From: Epiperipatus broadwayi
Lineage: Eukaryota > Onychophora > Udeonychophora > Euonychophora > Peripatidae
NCBI GenBank assembly: GCA_028023455.1
Contig: JAQFVV010012423.1
Span: 6,678,269-6,742,268, forward strand
Direction: 5' to 3'
DNA length: 64,000 nt
How positions within the stretch are numbered: the first letter of the stretch is position 1; every line of letters begins with the position of its first letter. Under the pieces are notes generated by a model. The model had not been told where the DNA came from. It saw only the letters and a program-made list of their open reading frames with translations, and made no database searches. A program made the position numbers and the translations under genes. Shown here piece after piece: positions 49,701-61,700 of the stretch.

Positions 49701-52700
49701 ATTACAGGTAAAACAAAACACTAACAATAATAACCCCAATGCATGAACACTATAGTATAATAAAAATCTTTACATAAAAAAAATATTGTTCCAAAAATAA
49801 AAAATGTATCAATCAAGGAGAGAGTGGTCTGAGTGAATTATAAATCTGCTCGCTAATTCTTTAGGCATTACAACATATCATATAACACAATAAATAATAC
49901 CTTAAATGCGATTTATATTTTAATAGATATATATGTGAAAACTACACACAACACAATAATATCAGTTTTAAATTAATGAAATAAATGGTATCCTATAAAG
50001 TCTTTAGGCTTCATCCGACCCTGGGCTTTTTAAGTAGGCTATTCATCCATTTATCAGGGTGGCAGGGACTTCACTTGAATGCAGCATTCATTTGCCAATC
50101 TTCCTCAACATCTTGCTGTTACATATGGGCGATATCTTGATGGCAGATGCAGGGCTGAACAGGCACGCTGAATGGGGTTCCTACCCCATAACCACTTCAC
50201 TGATGGATATATAAATGCGCTCCACCTTCAAGTTTAAATCCAATTTATTACCAGCTACCACAGTATTAATAAATTGCTTATTTCCACAAACCACTAGGAT
50301 AACTAAAGCTGAATGCTCCACTCAGCTGTATATGTATACGTCCTTCCTTTCTTTGTTGCAGGGAATTAAGATCTTCATCAACTTCTTGTTTGACGTTAGC
50401 TTAGATAAACTATATCTCAAATGGTTGGCTATTCTCCACTATTTGATGTGAGTTTGCTATGGCATTGCTATCTTTCTATCACGCGAGTTCTTCCACCCTA
50501 GTCAATACACTAGTAGTATGATTTTTAGACTCCAAGCAACTCTCAGGTAAGAAACAATTTCGCACAGCACTAATAATAATTTTTTTTAGTAAAAAATTAC
50601 TTGGAAACTTGGCTCACCAAATAGTCAAAACACAAAAAAACTGATTAACTGCCCCAAGCACCTGATGAATAGTTTATATAGTCCACTCATTACATACCCA
50701 ATCTAGGTACCCCTCTAAGAATCATTTAATTAGTTAATTTCACATTTCTTTCTTAATGTATTTAACATTCCTATGCTATTGCCTAATTGATCTGTCAGGA
50801 ATTTTACTTCTAATTAAATTTCTGGATTTACTCAAACCACTTGTTTCAAACTTTCAACATATATATAAAAAAGGCATTTTCTTACAATCTGATTATATAA
50901 ATTTGAAATTAAAATACATTTAGCATATTGTTTCTCTGAAATCTTTTGTTTATCAAAAATAAATTTAGAATAAAAAAATTGCTTACACCTATTCATTATT
51001 ACAATCGCATAATGCGGGCAAGCATTTTCAAAATTTAAACATCTGTTTTCAACATAATATTAACGGAAATCTATGTAGTGTATACATGCGCTTTTTACAC
51101 TATTGTTTCCATCTTTTTTTCAGCTTTCCATAAAGGTAAGTTTTATTTTTCTACGATAAAAAATAAAAATTTTATGATAATTTTTGTGATCAAGTAAATT
51201 GAATTTTTTTTGTCTTTCTCTCATTTTTTTGATAGTCACTGGAAAAGATTTCACCCTGAAACATATATCAGTAAAAAGTTTTACTTTTTCTGATGTATTT
51301 TGAAGACGTTATGGGGGGTCTAGTGATAAGTATTTATTTTTCTATATTTTTTAATTATTATTTTTTTATATATATTTGATAAAAAATATATGAAAAAATT
51401 CTTGATTATCTGCATTTTCTGCTATAATATGAGCTTGGCTCCAGTATTTGAACTAGATGATATGAGGCAAAGATAAACTTGTTCTGAAAATGTTATGACC
51501 TGATTTAGACTTTTTCTATAATATCTTGTCTGCATTTTAATAATTATAAAAATACATAAATGCTAAAAGTAATGATTTTGACAGTACATAAACTTAGGCC
51601 GATTATATATACTATTGCAATATAAATGTCAAAGGTGCATATTCCTTAATTATTATTTTATTCATATATATATATTTGAGCAAAAATATACAAAAAAATT
51701 ATTATTGAAAAAAAAAAATAGCTCATGATTGTTTACATTTATATCGCAAATTATCTGCATTTTTTGATATGACGTGGAAAATGGGTTGGGTTTAGTATTT
51801 GAATTAGATGATATGAGATAAAGATAAACATATTTTGAAAAGATTATAACCTGATTTAGATTTTTCTATAATATACTGTCTGCATTTTAATAATAATAAA
51901 AATATGCAAATGCTAAAAGTAAAGATTTTGACAGTATATATATATATATATAAACTACTAACTTACGTACCTCAAGATTAACTCTATAATGAATTTAGTA
52001 TTTCATTCACTTTTTATTATTTTGTATGTAGTGACTATTTTAATAGTACTTTTTAATAAATTACAAACTGTATTGAAGTTCTTTATTATAATATTCAAAT
52101 TATACTAATTATTGATTAATATTAACTACTTGTTATTAGGGATGACATATACATTGCAAATCCCTATATGGAAATACATTTTGAAGGGCTACTGAGAAAA
52201 ATGAAAGGTACTAATGTCTTTATTATATGAAGTTTTTCAAGTGATGGATTACCTTTGGTAAGTGTTATTATATACTATTTTTTTAGAAATTTTATGATGA
52301 ATCCAACTAACCTACTAACAAAAATATAATTTTAAGTTGTATGCATGATAATTTAGAATTTATGAAATAATATGAAAATAATTATTAAAATAATTAACTT
52401 TTATTCTTTTTTTTATTACTTTGAATATCAATGACTATATTTGTTCAGCTTAATTACATTCTTTGGTGTTTGATCTTTAAAATAATATATATTATGTCAT
52501 TTTTTAGTAATACAAACATATATAATGATAAAATTTGTGAGTTAACATAATTTTTTAAATAATCAATATGGCTGCTTCATCAGCATATCAGTTAACAAGA
52601 AAAAAAAATGCCTTTAGGCTTTTCTTAAATCCGGTATGACAATGGCTTCCCCCCTTGCTTAATGCATTTGTAGAGAAAAATAACTAATTAAACTTTAATT

Positions 52701-55700
52701 TCAGATTATAAACATGATGGAATATTTAGTCATTTCCATTTCTTTTTTCTTCTTTTAGAATCTGTTACATTAAGCAATCACTTTTAAAAAAATAAAATAA
52801 AATAAAATTACAAATAAACATCTTTGCATTTATCCCCCCCCCCCAAAGGAAGCAAGAAAATAAAACAAAATTATTGTAAGCATATAGCTAATAAGCTTAT
52901 ATACGTCGAATCATAGCTCCTAGCCGTAAATATTTGGCTTTATTTTTGTGTGTGCAGGTATAATATATACACAGACCCGTCTCACTTATTTTTCAACATG
53001 TTTAATTAGATAATTATCTAGATAGCATATACACCCACTTAATTATTTCATTACATATTTTTAAGCCGTGGTTTCTTTAATACCATCTTGTGCTTGGCCA
53101 CTCGAAGTGTGCCTGGCACAATATATAATAACGATAATGGAATTTCAAGATTAATTAAAATCTAATACTAAATTTATTGATACAATCTTTGCTTATGATT
53201 CAGTTTGGGAAAATAATCTAAAATTGATAAAACCTTTAAATGCAGATAAATCATTAAATGACTAAACAAAATGTTTTCCAATACAAAAATTCAAATGTCA
53301 CTAAATAATAATCATCATAAATACAAAATTTTATATAACATTCTACACAAGATTTTATTTAATGTATTTACCAGTGATTTTTCATAAACAGAATACAAGG
53401 TATTAATTTGTGTTGATAACATAACTTTGACTGCACAAAAGAGATTCTTTGTTGAAATAGAGGATTTTATGGACAAACCTTCTTACCTCCATTGATTATT
53501 ATGGTTTGCACTGACTGACACTATGCATGGAAAGTTTTTTATTGTTCTAACAGCTTCTGTAAGCACACAAAATAATGGTCATGTGATGTTTAGTGGTTTA
53601 ATGACAATCCTTCCCATGGGATGATGATGATTATGGTTATTAAAGAACCAAAGAATCCAAAATATATAGATACTTATCTGAGTTCAGAACTGTATGACTA
53701 TATAAGAGAATGCGTTTGGATTGAAAACATTATTATATTTTCATTTTGAACTCATAACTTTATAGTTAAACTAAAAAGGTAAAAGGTGGCTGCATTAGAT
53801 ACTAAGATCTGGATGCTATCAAATCTAAAGTTCCTCATTGATGAAAACCACAAGCTAAAAATTAGCCTGGGGATATTGGATGAGTAGACATTAGATAAGG
53901 ATTTTAGCCACAAATTTTCTTGCATCCATTAATTGCAGTGGCTTGTACTGGTAGTGCTGTATAGAGCGTTTACCACAGTTTTAACAGCTTGTATAAGCAT
54001 AGGAAATTGTGATTGTATGATGTTTAGTGGTTTAAATCATGAACTACATAGCTAATGATTGTAAAATCTATGCATGTAGTGGCAGAATTGAAAAACTTAA
54101 TGAAGTGAGTATTGAATCTATTTCTGGTTGGAATTTTTGCAGGCTCCATTATGATATTTTGTCAAGAGTTAAACTTTTTTTAAAAAAATTCATATGCTAA
54201 ATAAATAAATAAAAATCAATAAAATTTACTTTAAATATAAAATATATTATCCTTCAAATTTAACACTGCAACAAAAAAAAAAACAATTCAAACTAATTTA
54301 TGGTTTGGCAGAGGATAGTTGAAATGAATAAATGTTGAAATATGTCATGTTCTAACAGCATATACACCACTTGGTGAAATGACTATAAGGAGTGAATTAA
54401 ATATAAAACTAAGACTAATAAAGTAATGAAGAGATAGATAAATATTTTTTTTTTGGCCAATCATTTTTTTCAAAGTTTGGAATCAAAATTGCTACCATCT
54501 TGGTTAAGTCAGAAACAAATTACATGAATATTTCATTTACTATCGCTGTAGGATTACTGTGAAATATAGACTTGAAAAAAATTTATAATGTTTGCAAATA
54601 GCTCAGAGGAGAATAGAAATAAACAGAGATATATTAACAAACAGAAATACAAAAATAAAGTATCAGGAAATAAAAATCAAATAAAAAGCTTATTAAATGA
54701 ATGAAATATACTCTAAATTAGAAATTAAAAAAAAAAAAAAAACTCTATACCAGTGATGATAAACTATTTCTATTTGTAATCTTCTTTTTTTTTTAGATAG
54801 AATTTCTATGTGAACATCTCAGAGATGATAAACTATTTCTATTTGTAATCTCTTTTTTTTAGATACAATTTCTATGTGAACATCTAAATTTTTTTGGTAA
54901 TGAAACATATAACTTAGGAAATAATTTTATGTTATTACTTTTCAATAAGTGAATTTCACCAAGGTTAAATTAAAGCGAGTGCTATTAATTTTATTTTATT
55001 AAGGGACTTTATTATGTTTCTATTTTATTTTGTTTTAAAACAATACTTTTTTTTTTATTGTTATGCATAAATTTCTTGAGAATTCATGACCTCTGAAAAT
55101 TCTTCTAGTCCTAGAGGAATCATGATCCATGGATTGTGCACCATTGCCCTAGAAAGATATAAATTTCAGAATTTATGCTTTGTTTATTAAAACAGAAAAA
55201 AAAAATGTATATATATATATGACATATTGTATGCATCTTTTATTCATTAATAGACTATTAACAGTTGCTAAGATAAAGATTATGTATGCTAATTAGTATT
55301 AAAGCTATTCCAAAATAAAACAAAAAAAAATTTGAAAATTGATAATTGTAAATATTTCTATAAATATGTTATCTGGGCATAATCATGATTCAAAAAAACT
55401 GAGATGGATAATTAAATTGTTATAACTAATTATATTTAGATGGGATACATTTTAAGAGAGAAAAGAACTTATATTTTGAATATTGTAAAGCAGATTAAAA
55501 AGACTGACTGAAGTGTTCTTTTTAGTCAGAAAGTATTTCTAGGAATGGTGTCAATAATCTTTCACTTCAGTTTTTGACAAAAATGATAATTATAGTTGTA
55601 AAAGATATTGAAAGAAAAATATACAATTTATAGGTAAGACTTTAGATTATCAATCAATTACTAGTTTGTTGAACACTTGAGACTTTAGGCAATGTTGATC

Positions 55701-58700
55701 CAATTGAAGAAATTCAAATAGATATATCTATAAAGCAATTATATTTCATATTTTAATAAATAAATAAATAAAACTGAATAATAAAAATAGTATTAATTAA
55801 CTACTATATCAATATTATAAATTTTATATTTTTTATAATAAAATTAAATTTAAAAAATAAACAGATACTTACACTCCTTTAAGAAATTGAATGTAATCTG
55901 CCCAGATCTGATAACTCATAATGTCCATACCCATTTTGTCTAAAGCAAAATCATAAGCTTGTGCCATTTTTTCCCTATTCAATTAAAAGAAAGCTAAGTA
56001 TTTAAGTATACATTAAAAATATATATATATATATTCAAAAAAATAAATTATTGATTATCGCATTACCCATATAAATCTTTTTTTTAATTAATTACGATCT
56101 GTGGCCTTGCCTAATAACGGTTTTTCACACTTTATAAGATGACTTAAAAATTGAAATAATTTAAATCTTCATTCTTATATATACAATACTGTTCAACTTT
56201 TTGAAAACTGTTATTATAAATTTTACAAAATTTCTTACAAATATGTAAGGCATGTGCTTGATTAAGTTAAAGTGAAAAATATATTGCAAATTCATTTAAT
56301 CAAAATTAACTTTCTTCAAAATATTAAGTCACAATCACAGCTTACAAAAATATGTATTATTATAATGATAAAATGTTTAATAAATCCAGATATATATAAA
56401 TACTTGTAATACCAAGAATTTTATTTTTCTATATTTTTCAGCACATATAATTTAACAGTTTTTCAAAAAACTATTTGTTAATAATGAACATATTCCTTAA
56501 ATTTAAAATAAAAATTTAAATATAAACAAATATCTTTAAAAGTGGAATAGAAAATCCATTAAAATACATTTGCAATGCAGTATTAATAGCATATAATAAG
56601 AATAAAATAAGTGAATGATTAGTAGGACATTACATGATGTCTGAGTAACAAAAGCTGCAACTTGTGCTTCAATTTCTTTAGCTCTCATGCCAGTCACTTT
56701 ACAATGTATTAAACTCCAGCATCTTGAAAGCTAAAGATTCCTAGACCAAAGTTTAGTCTGTCATTTCTGGTAGTGATCATTATATGACCTTCCACACCTT
56801 TGATTAACTAACTTTTCAATTATCTAAAAGCAAATAATAAGTAAACTTTATGAAACTGTTATCTCCGCAAATGTAATATATGTACAAATACACAAAATGT
56901 ATTAAGATAAAGCTAATAAAGCTTTGCTCTTAATACAGTTTGGGTATATATAAAAGCAAATAAATAATTAGAAAATTGACTTGGAATCAAATTAGTATAA
57001 GAAGATGGAACTATTTAGTTCATATACTAAGGTATCCAAGATGATTATTTAAGTCAACTGAAAGAAAAAAGCCACATAAAAATCAAAAAAGATAATCTCT
57101 GAGGATATGGAGATGCAAAAAAAATTGATATAAATGTAAAAAATAAAAAAAAACTGAAAATAAAACAGACATCATCTGAAGTTGTAAAATACTAGAAGAA
57201 CAAAAACTAAACGATGTTTTTTTTTTTTCTAGTCTAACTGCATCCACTTTAATAAATACTTTAAAAATCCTTTTAAATTTAGCTTCTAAATTTATTGCTT
57301 ATATGTAAATCTGGAAATATAAAAAAAATAGAACCAATGTCTTTTTTTAGTCAACATCAAAATCAAATTTAGAGTATAATATAATAGTATATCATGGTGA
57401 CAATAGACATATTATTATAAACAGTTTACTTTCTTATCTATAGAAATGAAAACTGGATAAGCAATGACAAATAATAAATCTGTTAACAAAATCTCTTTCT
57501 GAACAAAATTTCTTGATCTAAGATATTTTTTTAATATCTGAAAATTTATTAAAGATTTTCAAATTTATTTTAAATGCTTTAATTTAAAAAATAATATTTT
57601 ATTCTACTTCAGAGTAAGACAACCAGTTATAAAGTGCACTTTTAAAATTGTATTATCTTCAAACAAAATTTTGATTTAAAATAAATCATGACAAATTCCA
57701 AATAATATTCAAAAACCACATTAGTTTCATAATTAATGTAAGTGGGAAAGACAATAAAAAAAATTTCCTAAAATAAAAGAATAAAAAATAGATAAATATA
57801 TTTTTATAAAAAGTTTATAAATAAATTGTATAACAATGATTCAAATGAATAAAATCAGTGGCATACTGTCAGCACAAAATAAAAAATGTTTCAACATAAA
57901 ATAAAAATAAATTAACCATCATTAAATATAATTCTGCATAGGTAAAGTCAAAACAACATTCAAATGGAAATTCAAGTAAATACAACTTATGTTGTTAGAA
58001 ATTAATAATGTAATCGAGAATACCATATTTTATAAAGCAATTTTCTTCCAATCTCAGTACGTTTATGTTATTAGTGAAAACTTTGGTAATCAAAGTTTAC
58101 GCTGTAAGAAAACTGCTAACAGACAGCAAAATAGTATAAGCAAAGATCATATGACATTTTGTAGAAAGTTATAAAATATTTGGAATAGGATTTTAAATGA
58201 AAACAAATTGTTGCAGCTTACAATGTTTATCAAGAAAATAGAAGCAAATCTTTAACAAATAAAAAATGTTGCCAGCTAAGGAAATGCAGGAGATTGGTAA
58301 ATATCTGATGAAATTTAACAAACTATCAAATAATTTTCTAAAGAATATCAAATGTCCATTTTATAAAATTAAATATTATTTTGAAAAAGAACCCTATAAT
58401 TCTTTTAAGAGACCATGATATCAATAATGAATCTAATTGATGTATGAATGAGAGTAATGGTTTATTTTCACTGTCTCTTGAATTTAGCTAAATACTTAGA
58501 AAGACTAAATAAATTACATATAAACAGTGCTATTTAATAGAAAAATATATTTTCTGAAGACATTTGCATCAAACAATCAATGTGTATTGATAATCAAAAT
58601 ATACAAGCATAATACATACATCCCCTTTACTCAACAAGCAAACTTTCATAATGCTAATAAGCAACTCAATGAAAAATTATTAACATATGGCAGAGATAAC

Positions 58701-61700
58701 TTTGATATAACTTAAGCAATCATGAAGGCTTAAATTAAAATGATAAAAAAAAAAAATCATTCTCATGTTAATATAGAGAATAATATTTGATGATGTAACT
58801 AATACTATTACATAAGAAAGGAAGCCAAAAATGCTTTTATTATGATCTTATAAATTGTCCTATAAAAGTATGCCAAAAAATGTTATGTTTTGATCATCTT
58901 AATCAAATCTGTGTTATTTTAAATAATACAAAGTGTTGACAGAAATATTAATCAGCACTTGCAACATCAAAATGAACTGGAAAATAATAATAATGGATTT
59001 TAATAAACTATTAAAATGCTACTGCTGAAATGTAACAAGCTATATGCAATTAATCAATATTCAGTATCAAAATACATTAAAGTTACATTCAAGATTCTTC
59101 AAGACTGCTGTTTAACACCTGATTGGCATATTAAAATGCTACTGCTAAAATGTAACAAGCTATATGCAATTAACCAATATTCAGTATCAAAATACATTCA
59201 AATTATATTCAAGGTTCTTCAAGACCGCTGTTTAACACCTGATTGGCTGTCTGAGAAACAACATTAAGCGCATGCGAAAGATTGGCAACTTTCAATTTAT
59301 TACTAAAAAGCATTGTTATAATTGCATATAGTTTAACAATGAATTTTATGATAGAGATATATTTGTTCTCTCCAAAAGCAACAAAAGTTGAGGATCCGAG
59401 TTAAACAATTGTGACTCAATTAATTCTGATGCTGCAGAAAATTTTGAGAGAGAATAAATTAACACAAAAGTATTCATCTTTTCAAAACTAATCTTTAAAA
59501 TACCAAATTTTTTCAAATAACAAGATTACAAACTTTAAAATAAAAGATTTATGAATAAAAATAATAAATTTTTTAGAGGTCTTACCATAAGATCCAATAA
59601 TGGATTTACTATTTGTTTTAGTCTCTGGATATGTATGTGCTCTCTTGTTTGTAGTACAAATGATCTTATTTTTACTTTAAATTTGATTTTATACATAAAA
59701 ATAAATTTTATCTTTAAAATAAATTTATTAGCAAATACACTTTTAAATCAATATATATATATGGTTTATTTATTTAACAATTTAACTAACCTGTAAGATG
59801 GTAAGCTCCCTTTGGTTTCCTTAACATAGCTAAGGTAGCATTTCCATAGATCAATATTGAGCACTTTCATCAAGCAACGTTGAAATAACTTTAAATACAT
59901 AAATAGGGTGATCAGATTAAAAAAAACTCACAATGAATATAATACTAAAATATAATTTTTTATATTCTATGGTTTAATTTTTAAATTTATTAATAATAAA
60001 AGCAAAATTATTAAATTAAAAGTAATAATTGTAAAACTAATCCCAATCCAAAAATAAAAAAAGAATTACTATTTAAACCAGATTTTAAAAAAAAACTAGA
60101 AACAAATAATTAAAACGTTAATATGATGATTACTCAGAGAATCACATTTTAATTTTACATTATTAAGAGTATATAATTCTGAGTTTCATTATTCTATAAT
60201 GTCTCATAGCTCTTCATATATGTAATAAGAACTTTTTATCACAGCAGAAGTTTGGAAATTATAGAAGCTGAAATGAGGTGAGAACCACCAGTAATTATCT
60301 TATATATGCCAATCAGGTCATATCATATCAACACATTTATGTAAGGCAGCTTAAACTTGAGAGATTCTGATGTATATGATTTGGACACATTGAAGAATAG
60401 ACAAAAACTAATCATATAGCCATTTGTATGGCCTATTGATAATTTTACTTAAATGTATAACACAAATAGAAGATATTGACTAGTGAGTAAAATATATATT
60501 AATATTGACATATTATTTCAAACACTAATTTTGTTGTTAATGAAAATTTATGCTTAATACCCAAGAAAAAAAGTATTTAATATGTACTACACTAATTTGT
60601 TTTAAAAGTAAACAACTTTTGAATAAATTAAATAAATTAGCCAACTAATAAAAAAAGATGTTCAGAAAAAAAAAAAGATAGCTGACCAATGAAAGTTTTG
60701 GACAACATTAAAAACCTTCACAGATTTCCTCTAATTTTTATGCTATGTAGAATAAATTATCAAAATTGTGGGTTTTTTTTAATAACAAACAAAATTCCAG
60801 ATTTTAAATTGAGTCAGTATAAGATATTGCTAAAAATAATTTTAATTAAAAGCAAATTAATATTAAGAATTGAAATATTTTTATATAAGAATGTGTATGT
60901 GTGTTTGATTGTTTTATATATATATATAATGCTGATTGTAGAGTTAGTATTTAGATCTAGTTTCTGGTCTTCCTAGCCTTTACTGACATGAGCCAACTAG
61001 CTCGAAACCATGGTCTAAAGGTTGGAGACAACGAAAAAGATATTGAATTCTATCTCTCTCAGCATTTATGTAAACAAAAGCTTGTTAGGAGCTATTGGTA
61101 AAGCTCCATCTAGTGATCATAAAATGCAAGCTAAGAGCAAGTTACGAAATTTATAACTTTTGTTTATCATAAATGTACCATTGAAGGTTTTTGCAATGAT
61201 ATATATTGCAGAGGCTTTTACTATATGGTGAAACTGAACTGATTTCAGACCCATATAGCTGTCTAGTTTTATGTATCTGAAAAATTCATGCTTTCAAACT
61301 GATAGATACGTGTTTCATAAATGCTGATTGTAGAGTTAGTATTTAGATCTAGTTTCTGGTCTTCCTACCCTTTACTGATGTGAGCCAACTAGCTTGAAAC
61401 CATGGTCTAAAGGTTGGAGACAACAAAAGAGATATTGAATTCTATCTCTCTCAGCGTTTATGTAAATAAAAGCTTGTTAGGAGCTATTGGTAAAACTCCA
61501 TCTAGTAATATATATAAATATATATGTTTAACATTTAATTATTTATATTTTATTAAAAGAGATTATTGGCCTGAATAGTAATAAAAGTAATAATAACTAG
61601 AATATTTTATCATATAATACTTTATACTATCATATATATATGGCAGTGTGCTTACATAAATATATGTGTGTATATTATGTAAACCACTCATTTTATATAT

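Larger units (their letters stand above)
47050..55872 (-). other. CSTF3 intron (about 8.8 kb)
   Basis: It contains an unclassified less AT-rich block (49100-50700), a pair of diverged direct repeats (51335-51945), a hammerhead-family copy (53455-54045) and a 69-bp tandem duplication (54755-54885). The rest is AT-rich without a recognised gene. Confidence 0.8.
60929..61506 (+). mobile_element. Retrozyme-like element: two 186-bp hammerhead direct repeats around a 206-bp centre
   Basis: Copies at 60929-61114 and 61321-61506 are equal in length, more than 93 percent identical by eye, and in direct orientation. Both begin ATGCTGATTGTAGAGTTAGT and end GCTATTGGTAAA(G/A)CTCCATC plus TAGT. Each contains a hammerhead motif with cleavage sites 392 nt apart. 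The centre (61115-61320) has no ORF but shares TTCAGACCCATAT with the 33-kb family. Such an arrangement would release a 392-nt RNA that could circularise. (TA)n flanks both sides, so no target duplication can be called. Confidence 0.8.

Noticed and set aside
59016-59267. 83-codon open frame with an internally repeated peptide
   Set aside because: It is produced by the 120-bp tandem DNA duplication. 120 is divisible by three, so the frame repeats. No similarity to known proteins.
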